From the NCBI GenBank assembly GCA_904374795.1, contig CAJFEV010000004.1:1-38221 (forward strand): 38,221 nucleotides of DNA, given 5' to 3'. The notes beneath the pieces were generated by a model. That model had not been told where the DNA came from. It was given only the letters and a program-made list of their open reading frames with translations, and made no database searches. The first letter of the stretch is position 1, and each line of letters begins with the position of its first letter. Shown here one piece after another: positions 18,417 through 26,445 of the stretch. The position numbers and the translations under genes are program-made. Source of the stretch: an uncultured Bacilli bacterium (lineage in GTDB: Bacteria > Bacillota_I > Bacilli_A > RF39 > UBA660).

Positions 18417-18776
18417 ATGGAAAAAAAAGAAGAATTTAAGAATTTCGCGCGTCTTCATCCCGAATTATTAGATTATATTAAAAATAAAGATATGACTTGG
18501 CAAAACTTTTATGAAATTTATGATATTTATGGTGCGGATGAAAATGCTTGGTCAAAATATTTACATTCATCAAATAGCAATACAAAAGATACGGTAAATG
18601 TATTAACAGAAAAACTAAAGACGATGGATATGAACTCCATTCAAGAACATATTAAAACGGCTCAAAAAGCATTAAGTATCGTAAGTGAACTAACTGGAAA
18701 AACTGACACAACTACACCTTTAACAGCAACGGTTCCTAAAGTTCCACGTCCAATTAATAAATTTTTTGAGGATTAG
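18417..18776 (+). CDS. ylbD: YlbD-like (putative coat protein family) protein
   Basis: 119 aa. The N-terminal half, FKNFARLHPELLDYIKN followed by KDMTWQNFYEIYDIYG and DENAWSKY, matches the YlbD_coat pattern (F..F...HP.L...V..G..TWQ..YE.W...G.....W). The C-terminal half is Thr/Pro-rich. In Bacillus YlbD is listed as a putative spore coat protein; whether this organism sporulates cannot be judged here. The adjacent YlbE-like gene supports the call. Translation depends on a ribosome site folded into the parC terminator. Confidence 0.7.
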   Translation: MEKKEEFKNFARLHPELLDYIKNKDMTWQNFYEIYDIYGADENAWSKYLHSSNSNTKDTVNVLTEKLKTMDMNSIQEHIKTAQKALSIVSELTGKTDTTTPLTATVPKVPRPINKFFED

Positions 18777-18779
18777 CTT

Positions 18780-19001
18780 ATGGAACTCACACTTCAAAAA
18801 AAATTTTTAGAAAACCCAAAAATGTATCAACATTTAAAAGAAAATTCTTATTGGTTCAAATATTTAAATCGAGATGCCAATACTTATAAAGAATTTGAAA
18901 GTAAAATGAAAGAAGTATATAAAGAAAGACCAACAGATAAAATAAGTGAAATGATTGATAACATTGATTTAATAAATGGCGTGTTAATGTCTTTAAAATA
19001 A
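18780..19001 (+). CDS. ylbE: YlbE-like protein
   Basis: 73 aa. It shows the YlbE pattern: QKKFLENPKMYQHLKENSYW and FKYLNRDANTYKEFESKMKE, then a helical tail ending in INGVLMSL. Function unknown; the gene pairs with ylbD in Bacilli as it does here. It starts 3 nt after the ylbD-like stop, with GAGG of that gene as ribosome site. Confidence 0.65.
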   Translation: MELTLQKKFLENPKMYQHLKENSYWFKYLNRDANTYKEFESKMKEVYKERPTDKISEMIDNIDLINGVLMSLK

Positions 19002-19002
19002 A

Positions 19003-19031
19003 TTGACAAATAAGAAAAAAGTTTCTAAAAT
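19003..19031 (+). promoter_or_regulatory. Strong promoter before the unknown gene at 19057
   Basis: TTGACA (19003-19008), 17-bp spacer, TAAAAT (19026-19031). It begins right after the ylbE-like stop. Confidence 0.75.
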
Positions 19032-19056
19032 AAATACTTACTAAGAGGTGATAAAC

Positions 19057-19476
19057 TTGAAACAAATTTCTTATGTTATCGGAAAGTCTTCTTATACCAA
19101 AAAAATGAATATCGAAGATGCCGAAAATATTGAAATTATGAATAAACAATTGTCTTTATCTATTCCCTTAATTACTGGGGTGAAAATTGAGAATAAAAAA
19201 GAAATTAAAAACATTTTTGTTGGAAAAGAAATAAATTTACAAAGTATTATATCTAAAAACTATTGGACAGAAAAATACGAATTATCTATAGATGAGCTTA
19301 TGGAAATTGCTCTGCAAGGATTTAAAAGAGCATGCTTACTAAATTATAAAAAATATGATCAAATTATTGTAGGAGTTGCAGAAGAAGACATTATTGTCCC
19401 TGATTATTTTGCTCTAAAAAAAATTATTCTAGAGGAAAAAAATTGTTTATCAAAAGAGAAAAAAAATTCCATTTAA
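19057..19476 (+). CDS. Unrecognised 139-aa protein
   Basis: I do not recognise this family. The start TTG 19057 is chosen because AGAGGTGAT (19044-19052) is optimally placed; an in-frame GTG at 19048 lies inside that site. The protein is soluble, mixed alpha/beta, lysine-rich, with no signal peptide, membrane segment or cysteine motif; it has IISKNYWTEKYELSIDELME and YDQIIVGVAEEDIIVPDYF as the most distinctive stretches. It has its own consensus promoter and a terminator, so it is a single-gene unit. The reading frame has normal local codon use and is very likely real. Confidence 0.65.
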   Translation: MKQISYVIGKSSYTKKMNIEDAENIEIMNKQLSLSIPLITGVKIENKKEIKNIFVGKEINLQSIISKNYWTEKYELSIDELMEIALQGFKRACLLNYKKYDQIIVGVAEEDIIVPDYFALKKIILEEKNCLSKEKKNSI

Positions 19477-19507
19477 GAAAGAGTAATAATTCTTTTCTTT
19501 TTTTTTT
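19475..19507 (+). terminator. Terminator of the unknown gene
   Basis: AAGAAAG (19475-19481) / TTTTCTT (19493-19499) with one G-U pair and an 11-nt loop, then a T tract (19498-19507). Confidence 0.6.
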
Positions 19508-19519
19508 GAGCGCAAAATA

Positions 19520-19548
19520 TTGTAAAAAAATGTCGAATATGTTAAAAT
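19520..19548 (+). promoter_or_regulatory. Promoter of the SipW/McrB-like operon
   Basis: TTGTAA (19520-19525), 17-bp spacer, TAAAAT (19543-19548) preceded by TGT, so an extended -10. No other promoter is evident before 26102. Confidence 0.65.
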
Positions 19549-19586
19549 TTCATATAGAGTAGAGTGGTAAAAATGGATGTGATGGT

Positions 19587-21635
19587 GTGACTAGTAAGAA
19601 AAAAAGACTGCTAGAAAAGCTCATAAACATTTTTTTAAACATATTGATTTTTATTTTTGGTGTATTTTTACTTATTTCCATTTATAACAATATTCAAATC
19701 AATATTTTAGGAAATGATTATTCAAGCTTTTTTGGCTATTCCATGTTTGAAGTACAAACAGGAAGTATGAAAAATGCGATAAATCCTGGCGATATGATTT
19801 TGGTAAAAAGTAATTCCGAAATACAATTAAATGATATTATTACATTTAAACAAGGTGAAGATTTTGTTACACACCGAGTCATCGAAGTTTATAGTGAGAC
19901 TTATGTAACTAAAGGGGATGCAAATAATACGAAAGATGAGCCGATTACTAAAAATCAAGTCGTAGGAAAAGTAGTAAAAATATTCCCAGGATTTGGAATT
20001 ATTCGCCGAATATTATTTAATCCATTTGTATTAGTAGCTTTAATTATTACTCTATATTTAATAAGTACAATGTTTAGAAGAGGTAAGAATATGAAAATAA
20101 AAGAATTTTTATTAAAAGTGATTAACAAAATAAAAGAAAAATTAGAGACAAGTGAAGTTGTACATAAAGAAGAAAAAGAAATACCTGTACACGAAACAAA
20201 ACCGGAACCTATTATTCTAAAAAATCAATTTTCAGAAGACGTCGCTGTAAAAGAAGTTCAGGTTACAGAGCCAAAAAAAGAAGAAGAATCCTTACTAGCA
20301 AAAGATGCTAAGGAAATACTTGAAAATAGCTCTCCAGAAGATTTAGATAAAACAATTTTCTTTAGAATGGTTTCAGTTGATAAAAGTGATGTGGATTCAG
20401 ATTTTCAAACGGTTTCAACCGAAGAGCAAATAGAAGAGGAGGAAGAAGAACCAGCACCTCCTAAAGCCTCTAAAAAGAATATACAGCCTGATGAAGATAT
20501 TGAACAAGAAGCAAAAATGAAACTAGAATTACTTAATAAAAAAAGAAAAAAATGTAAAAATATTATTGAAAAGATTATGTTGCTAAAGACGGACGAATTA
20601 GAAGAAATTATTAAAGAATTAAATCTTCGTCAAGAATATAAACCAAATGAACCGAGTATTAAAGAATACTTTCTAAAAATTTACATTGATGGAAAATATT
20701 ACAATTTCTGTGGAAATGTGAATGTTGCTTATGATAACCGCAATATGATTAGCAAAATAGAAGAATTAATGGAACAAACAGGAGAATATTTAAAGAAAAA
20801 TTATAAGGGTAAAGATGCAAAATTTGCTGAAAAAGTAGACAAGTTCACAAAAATATTTTCCCTATTACCATTCATAGAAAAAAATGCTACCTCAGAATTA
20901 AGAACGAAAAGAGAAGCCTATAAAAAGAAAATTTATCAAATATTTAAAAAAGAATATTTGAGTGAAGCTGAAGCTACAAAGGTAGCAGCAGAAATTATAA
21001 AAATTCAAAAAACATATACAAGTGCTCGTAAATACTTATTAGAAAAATTAAATACAAATACTTTTAAAATAAAATATATTAAAGTCAAAGATGAAAAAAT
21101 GTATGGAGTTGATCTTGACCACAATATTAATTTCAGTAAAGTATATAGTGACTATATCGTCGATAAGACATATCAAGAAGGAATTGTCGCGGAAGATAAA
21201 GTTTTTGTTTTAGCAAACATGCTTTTGATTGAAATTGCTAACGATATGTTAGAAAGCGATTTTTCAAAAAAATATCTTTTATACATACCAGAGAGTTTAT
21301 ATGAAAAAGAAAACAAGCGAAATCAATTATTTGATCTTTTAAATGATGAATATGTAAAGTATTCTTTACGAATTTTGGTAAAATATAACGAAATTGATGG
21401 AAATAAAACTATAATAAAAAATTTAATGAAAGAAGGATTTCAATTTATCCTTTCTATAGATCATCATGAAGTAGTAAAAGAAAAAGATATAAAATTCATC
21501 TATTTAATGGATAAGATTATTATTAATGAAAAAAAAGAAAGCAGTAAAGTTTTAAAAGCACTTCCAAAAGATTTAAAAGAAAATTGCTTGTTTGATGACA
21601 TTGCAACAAAAATAGCTAAGAAAGGAGAAGAATAA
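19587..21635 (+). CDS. SipW-type signal peptidase fused to a large cytoplasmic domain
   Basis: 682 aa from GTG 19587 (an upstream ATG at 19573 runs into a stop after five codons). Membrane helix about 13-35, then an S26B peptidase domain: QTGSMKNAINPGDMI with nucleophile Ser60 and FVTHRVIEV with His96 in place of the Lys of ordinary signal peptidases, then KGDANNTKDEPI. Second helix about 142-161. Normal SipW ends near 190 aa; here an acidic Glu/Lys/Pro linker (about 185-315) leads to a ~365-residue, mostly helical domain with no recognised motif, predicted cytoplasmic. Its last ~130 residues faintly recall a degenerate EAL-type end (LMKEGFQFILSIDHHE), which is only an impression. It overlaps the AAA+ gene by one base. 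Confidence 0.8.
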   Translation: MTSKKKRLLEKLINIFLNILIFIFGVFLLISIYNNIQINILGNDYSSFFGYSMFEVQTGSMKNAINPGDMILVKSNSEIQLNDIITFKQGEDFVTHRVIEVYSETYVTKGDANNTKDEPITKNQVVGKVVKIFPGFGIIRRILFNPFVLVALIITLYLISTMFRRGKNMKIKEFLLKVINKIKEKLETSEVVHKEEKEIPVHETKPEPIILKNQFSEDVAVKEVQVTEPKKEEESLLAKDAKEILENSSPEDLDKTIFFRMVSVDKSDVDSDFQTVSTEEQIEEEEEEPAPPKASKKNIQPDEDIEQEAKMKLELLNKKRKKCKNIIEKIMLLKTDELEEIIKELNLRQEYKPNEPSIKEYFLKIYIDGKYYNFCGNVNVAYDNRNMISKIEELMEQTGEYLKKNYKGKDAKFAEKVDKFTKIFSLLPFIEKNATSELRTKREAYKKKIYQIFKKEYLSEAEATKVAAEIIKIQKTYTSARKYLLEKLNTNTFKIKYIKVKDEKMYGVDLDHNINFSKVYSDYIVDKTYQEGIVAEDKVFVLANMLLIEIANDMLESDFSKKYLLYIPESLYEKENKRNQLFDLLNDEYVKYSLRILVKYNEIDGNKTIIKNLMKEGFQFILSIDHHEVVKEKDIKFIYLMDKIIINEKKESSKVLKALPKDLKENCLFDDIATKIAKKGEE

Positions 21636-23167
21636 TGAATACCTTTTTACGATTCTTTTATGAATTCATATCCGTTTTCTTTGATGGCTTTTTAATGATT
21701 TTCCGAGGGGTATTTGAAGGAATTATTAAAATGTTCAATGTGGGCGAATATACCAAAGTTATTGATAGTTACAAAGGTCAATTTAATGGCGCTGAATGGC
21801 TCATGGTTGTTGTCGCTGTAATATTTTTACTGGCAGTTCTTGCCTTAATTGGATTATTAGTATTCTTTATAATTAAAAGATTTATTCGCAAAGCCAAAAA
21901 CAATTTAAATAAAGAAGAACTATTAGAAGAAATTGGTTCATTAAATGAACAAGTCAGAAAATTAATGAAAGAAAAAGACGAATTAATGGCCATGAAAGTT
22001 TCACAATTAGGATTAAATCCTAATGAAGAAGAACAAGCAAGCGAAGAAAATAAAGAAGGCGAAGAACCTGAAGAGGCGGGAGATCCAAGTATTCGTTTTC
22101 CAAAACTTGTGGCTATTGACCGTGAAATGCAAAACTTCCATATGAAAACATATGAAAATGGCTTTACCTTAGCGGAATTAACGGATGATTTTAGATGTTT
22201 TGCAGCAAGCCAATTGAAACTTTATTATGATGAAACAATACTAAGACCATTCTTTGCTGGACTTGCTTGTGGTAAATTAATTATTTTACAAGGTATTTCT
22301 GGTACAGGTAAAACCTCTCTAGCGTATGCTTGGGGAAAATTTGTAAGTAATGATTCATGTGTTGCAGCGGTTGAACCTTCTTGGCGTGATAAATCTGACT
22401 TTTTAGGATACTTTAACGAATTTACTAAAAAATTTAATGAAACAAAAGCTTTAGGAGAAATATATCGAGCATCGTTTGATGACGATGTTCATACAATCAT
22501 TTTAGATGAAATGAACTTAGCTCGTGTCGAATATTATTTTGCCGATTTCTTATCTACTCTAGAAATGCCAAATCGTGAGGAATGGATTATTGATTTAGTA
22601 CCAAGTTCATGGCCTAATGATCCAAAGAAAATTGTAAATGGTCGAATTAAGATTCCAGGAAATATTTGGTATATAGGAACAATTAACAATGATGACTCAA
22701 CATTCATGGTAACGGATAAAGTTTATGACCGTGCAATGCCTTTAGACATTAATACTAAAGTAGAGCCATTCAAATGTCGTAGTCAAGAAGCTATTCATAT
22801 CAATGCTAGTTACCTAGATAAATTATTTGCCGATGCTTTAAAACAACATCCGATATCTGATGAAGGCTTAAATGGCGTGAAAGAAATGGATAACTATGTA
22901 ATCGCACATTTTAGAATCGCCTTTGGTAATCGTATTATGAAACAATTAAATACCTTTGTTGCCGTTTATGTTGCATGTGGTGGAACCGAAGTGGCTGCCA
23001 TCGACTACTTTATTGCCAAGAAAATATTAAGAAAATTTGATCAATTAAGTGTCGCATTTATTCGTGATGAAATAGAACCATTTATCTCATATTTAAACAA
23101 AAAATATGGTAAAGGGGTAATGGTAGAATGTATATCTTATCTAGAAAACTTGAAAAAGAGTATTTAG
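21635..23167 (+). CDS. Membrane-anchored McrB-like AAA+ ATPase
   Basis: 510 aa. N-terminal amphipathic segment (1-33), one clear membrane helix (about 55-81), a charged coiled coil (about 90-130), an acidic linker, then the AAA+ module (about 160-510). Walker A GISGTGKTS (220-228), Walker B TIILDEMNLARVEYY (287-301, D291-E292), a sensor-1 strand IWYIGTINNDD and an arginine-finger-like VYDRAMPLDI. LDEMNLARVEYYF and TINxDxST are the signature of the McrB/MoxR branch. McrB itself is soluble with a DNA-binding N-terminus; none is seen here. AAGGAGAAG before the ATG and tight packing show coupling to the peptidase fusion and the DUF2357-like gene. Confidence 0.85.
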   Translation: MNTFLRFFYEFISVFFDGFLMIFRGVFEGIIKMFNVGEYTKVIDSYKGQFNGAEWLMVVVAVIFLLAVLALIGLLVFFIIKRFIRKAKNNLNKEELLEEIGSLNEQVRKLMKEKDELMAMKVSQLGLNPNEEEQASEENKEGEEPEEAGDPSIRFPKLVAIDREMQNFHMKTYENGFTLAELTDDFRCFAASQLKLYYDETILRPFFAGLACGKLIILQGISGTGKTSLAYAWGKFVSNDSCVAAVEPSWRDKSDFLGYFNEFTKKFNETKALGEIYRASFDDDVHTIILDEMNLARVEYYFADFLSTLEMPNREEWIIDLVPSSWPNDPKKIVNGRIKIPGNIWYIGTINNDDSTFMVTDKVYDRAMPLDINTKVEPFKCRSQEAIHINASYLDKLFADALKQHPISDEGLNGVKEMDNYVIAHFRIAFGNRIMKQLNTFVAVYVACGGTEVAAIDYFIAKKILRKFDQLSVAFIRDEIEPFISYLNKKYGKGVMVECISYLENLKKSI

Positions 23168-23182
23168 TAAGGGGTGAAAAAC

Positions 23183-24310
23183 ATGGCTCGTTCATTAAAA
23201 GTAAATAAAGAAATTAAAGATACTCGAACCGACTTTTTAAAAAATTTAGATTCAGAAATGGATTATCGTTCTTTATTTCAAAGCGATCTCCTTGTTTTTG
23301 ACTGGGTTGATGAAATGGAATTTGCCTGTCCCTATATTGATATAATCGTTCGTAATCCAAAATTAACTTTAATTCAAGAAAAAAATGTTGTAAAAGTGGA
23401 AAGAGCAAAAAGAATTAATGTGGATAGTGTAAAAAATCTTGCTAAAAATACTCAATACATTAATAAAGTTAAAGAAGATCGCTCTGTTGAACCCAAAAAG
23501 ATTTTAGAGGTTCGTAATGAAGAAACATTTAATATTTATGAAAATCGATTTCTTTATACACTTATTGATGACATGTCTAGATTTATACGAGATAAAGAGC
23601 AAATTTTAAATCATTTTGAATTAATTGAAAACAAAAGAATGGAGTATGCTGCAACCACTACAGCTGCAGGTGAAAAAATTCACATCGAGCTAGCCATTTC
23701 TTCAGAATCTCTACCAAATCAAAAAATAGATAAAAAATTAGCCGAAGAAATAAAAAAAGTAAAAAAGCGTTTAAAAAGAATCAAAGATTATATTTCTAGT
23801 TGGTATCATAGTCCTATGATGAAGCAATTAGAAAGAGAACACGTAAAACCCATTAAGCCACCTTTAAAGAAAACAAATATTACATTAAAAAATCCAAATT
23901 TTAGAATTGCCGCACGTTTATGGGACTTTATAAGGGCATATGATCTTGAAGAAAAAGAAAACAATCAAAACAATGCCAACTTAAACGATAGCATTGAACT
24001 TTTAAAAGGTTTTCTAGATCATAGCTTTTTTATTGATTATAGTGTATTAAATTCTATGAATACCAAGAAAAGAGTTCAAAAGAAAACTATGACCGAATAT
24101 GCCTTAGTAATTTTAACTGAAGAAGTTCATAGAATTATATCTCTTCTTTTAAGTAGTGAAGTAAAAATTACAGATGATGAATTACTAGCACTTATTGCCA
24201 AAGAGATAAAAGCGGAAAAAAAAGAACGGCTAGTAGGTTCAGATGACGTTAAGAAAAAATTTCAATCTGCCATGGATGAATACTTAGAAAGGATGCAAAA
24301 AAACTTGTAG
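23183..24310 (+). CDS. DUF2357-like protein (McrC-type partner, no nuclease seen)
   Basis: 375 aa from ATG 23183, with AAGGGGTG 6-9 nt upstream (in-frame GTG 23174 lies inside it). The region ILEVRNEETFNIYENRFLYT (107-126) matches the E-x-x-x-x-ENRF core of DUF2357, a domain of McrC-like proteins that work with McrB-type ATPases. The middle (about 195-235) is a basic helix-rich segment with SSWYHSPMM, and NPNFRIAARLWDFI follows. No PD-(D/E)xK nuclease motif (D...ExK) is evident, unlike McrC. Soluble, very basic; probably docks on the AAA+ ring. Confidence 0.65.
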   Translation: MARSLKVNKEIKDTRTDFLKNLDSEMDYRSLFQSDLLVFDWVDEMEFACPYIDIIVRNPKLTLIQEKNVVKVERAKRINVDSVKNLAKNTQYINKVKEDRSVEPKKILEVRNEETFNIYENRFLYTLIDDMSRFIRDKEQILNHFELIENKRMEYAATTTAAGEKIHIELAISSESLPNQKIDKKLAEEIKKVKKRLKRIKDYISSWYHSPMMKQLEREHVKPIKPPLKKTNITLKNPNFRIAARLWDFIRAYDLEEKENNQNNANLNDSIELLKGFLDHSFFIDYSVLNSMNTKKRVQKKTMTEYALVILTEEVHRIISLLLSSEVKITDDELLALIAKEIKAEKKERLVGSDDVKKKFQSAMDEYLERMQKNL

Positions 24311-24311
24311 T

Positions 24312-24878
24312 ATGAAAAAGGAAACAATAAAAAAAATATTAAAAATTATTAAAAAAGTATTAAATATAGTTATTGGAATATTTATTGTCTTATTTTTATT
24401 AGTTGTTTGTTTACAGCGATTCACAGATAATAATCTCTCACTTTTTGGCTTTCGAATGTTTACCGTTTTAACAGGAAGTATGGAGCCAAAGTATAACGTA
24501 GGAGATGTATTATTCTCAAAGTCCATTGATCCAAATGACATAAAAGTTGGTGATGCGATCAGTTACTTAGGAGAAACGGGGGATGTAAAAGACAAAGTTG
24601 TAACTCATGAAGTTATAGAAATTGAAACGAATGAAAATGGCGAGAAGATATTTCATACAAAAGGAATTGCAAACATCATTGAAGATCCAATAATTCATGC
24701 TGATCAAATATATGGTAAGGTAATTCACAAATCCACAATACTATCTTTTATTTCAAAAACTATTAGAACTCCAGTAGGATTAATTGTTTTAATCATCATT
24801 CCAGTCTTTTATATTATTGGTTCAGAAATGTTGACGGGACTATTGTCTCATGAAGAGAAGAGAAGAAATAGAGAGTAG
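24312..24878 (+). CDS. sipW: SipW-type signal peptidase I
   Basis: 188 aa, normal size for S26B enzymes. Helix about 14-34, catalytic Ser56 in VLTGSMEPKYNVGDVLFSK, His99 in VVTHEVIEI, and C-terminal helix about 152-170. The Ser/His pairing is the SipW/ER type that releases TasA- and camelysin-like proteins. It starts one base after the DUF2357-like stop, without a close ribosome site, so translation is probably coupled. It directly precedes a TasA-like gene, its likely substrate. Confidence 0.88.
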   Translation: MKKETIKKILKIIKKVLNIVIGIFIVLFLLVVCLQRFTDNNLSLFGFRMFTVLTGSMEPKYNVGDVLFSKSIDPNDIKVGDAISYLGETGDVKDKVVTHEVIEIETNENGEKIFHTKGIANIIEDPIIHADQIYGKVIHKSTILSFISKTIRTPVGLIVLIIIPVFYIIGSEMLTGLLSHEEKRRNRE

Positions 24879-24887
24879 GGGATACAA

Positions 24888-26102
24888 ATGAAACGCAAAC
24901 ATAAGGTGTATTTAAAATTGAATTTACTATCTTTGTTTTGCATTGGTGTTTCATTCATATCGATAACATTAGCTTGGTTTGCTTATAGCGGATTAAGTAC
25001 AGTCACAACTGAAGTAGATGTTAAAGCATGGAATATTGAATTTATGAAAGATTCTGAAGTAGTTACTAATGAAATAGTGATTGATGTGAATGAAGTTTAT
25101 CCAGGAATGGAGCCTATTGTTGAAAAAGTAAGCATTCATAATCGAGGCGATTCAAACGCTATGCTAAGCTATCAAGTAGTGTCAGCAAGGGTACTAAATA
25201 CAGATTTAGAAAATCAAGAAAATGGCTATTTAGTAGACGTATTATCACATGAATTACCATTTCATATTAATATTAATTTAGAAGACCGCTATATAGAAGC
25301 TCAAGATGGAGTAAGCAACTTTTCTGTATCCATTTCGTGGCCATTAGATTCTTTAAATGACGAAAAGGATAGCAAATGGGGAAATGAAGCATACAAATTC
25401 CAACAAGAAGAACAAGCTAAACAAGCCCAAGACCCAAGTTACACTCCTAAAAAATCGTTAAAAATTGTAATAAGTGTTAAAGCAGAACAATTTATAGATA
25501 CGGAAGAAGCTCCAGATATTAACTACAATGTTGGAGACTTAATTTTGTATGATGTAGTGAATAATCAAAAATGTGAAACTTTAAGTAGCACATGTTTAAA
25601 AAATTATGTTTTGGATACAAATAATACCATTGGAGATTCAACAGTAACATTACTACCAGATTTATATGAAACGTATCCGAGCGGAAACTACAGTAATTAT
25701 AATACTCTTTTAAATGAAACGGCAACTACATGGAAAGGCACAACTCGTGCTCTGACATTAGAAGATATTTTAAAAGTGATTTCAACTGATAATCAATATT
25801 CCTATTTAAAAAGAGATAATTTATCTGATGTAATTATTGGCAATCTAGAATACAAAAATCGGATTTCAACAATAGTTGAGAAAAGTAAAGAATATAATGG
25901 ATTATTTTCATTTTCTAGTGAAAAATTCCCTTATCTATCTTCCAATAAGTGCTATTGGGTAAATACAGAATATAGTGCGGATAAGGCTTATGCATTTCAA
26001 AAACAAGATAATATAACAGCAACGATTTATGGAAACGATAAAAATACGCCTTGCAGTATTGTCCCTGTAATAATTGTTGATAAAGCAAATTTAATGGAAT
26101 AA
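24888..26102 (+). CDS. TasA/CalY-like exported protein, probable SipW substrate
   Basis: 404 aa. Basic start MKRKHKVYLK, hydrophobic stretch about 12-34 (LLSLFCIGVSFISITLAWFA), then TASA-like features: WFAYSGLSTVTTEVDVKAWN, with a beta-sandwich domain (about 40-215) containing EVYPGMEPIVEKVSIHNRGD, the typical late-strand motif of TasA/camelysin folds. A second part (about 220-404) has four cysteines in two pairs (CETLSSTC; CYWV and CSIV) and reads like a carbohydrate- or surface-type domain seen in Firmicute surface proteins. AGGGGAT precedes the ATG. It closes the operon. Confidence 0.7.
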   Translation: MKRKHKVYLKLNLLSLFCIGVSFISITLAWFAYSGLSTVTTEVDVKAWNIEFMKDSEVVTNEIVIDVNEVYPGMEPIVEKVSIHNRGDSNAMLSYQVVSARVLNTDLENQENGYLVDVLSHELPFHININLEDRYIEAQDGVSNFSVSISWPLDSLNDEKDSKWGNEAYKFQQEEQAKQAQDPSYTPKKSLKIVISVKAEQFIDTEEAPDINYNVGDLILYDVVNNQKCETLSSTCLKNYVLDTNNTIGDSTVTLLPDLYETYPSGNYSNYNTLLNETATTWKGTTRALTLEDILKVISTDNQYSYLKRDNLSDVIIGNLEYKNRISTIVEKSKEYNGLFSFSSEKFPYLSSNKCYWVNTEYSADKAYAFQKQDNITATIYGNDKNTPCSIVPVIIVDKANLME

Positions 26103-26139
26103 AAAACAAGTCCAAAATAACAAAATGGGCTTGTTTTTG
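26102..26139 (+). terminator. Terminator of the SipW/McrB-like operon
   Basis: AAAAACAAGTCC (26102-26113) pairs with GGGCTTGTTTTT (26127-26138), 12 bp with one G-U pair and a 13-nt loop. Confidence 0.85.
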
Positions 26140-26445
26140 TTAGTAAAAATTATGGTAAAGATTGTAAGTCTTTAATTATACATGTAAGTTTTTGACTTTG
26201 GAGATCCATCAATATCACATCTTTAGAAGAATACATAATTTTAGTTAAAGAATGGATAGAATTTAAGGTAAGAAAAATAAATATCCTAAAAATAACAATT
26301 AAGACAAGCTTTATTTGTAAGAGTATTATAATTATACAATAAAAATCAAGGGGCGAACGAAATGAGTTCATCTTGACCTTTGATTTTTAAAATGTGTTTT
26401 TTTAGATCTCTACCGATTAGGGTTCACATTAAATTTAATCTGTTT
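26140..26445. other. 306-bp convergent intergenic region
   Basis: Very A/T-rich, between two convergent genes. I see no supported gene. It holds the hairpin at 26341-26388. A minus-strand frame (26150-26371) has an AAAGGT before its ATG, but that site lies inside the hairpin and the product resembles nothing known. Confidence 0.6.
26341..26388 (-). terminator. Terminator of the minus-strand TasA/CalY-like gene
   Basis: AAAAATCAA (26341-26349) pairs with TTGATTTTT (26380-26388); two further G-C pairs form across a bulge and an inner GAAC/GTTC hairpin stacks within. On the minus strand the stem ends in a T run; the plus strand also has A/T flanks, so it may work both ways. Confidence 0.65.

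Noticed and set aside
26150-26371. Minus-strand 73-codon ORF with a hydrophobic start and AAAGGT before its ATG
   Set aside because: Its ribosome site and start lie inside the terminator hairpin of the upstream minus-strand gene, it has no recognisable family, and the A/T-rich strand easily gives Ile/Leu-rich frames.
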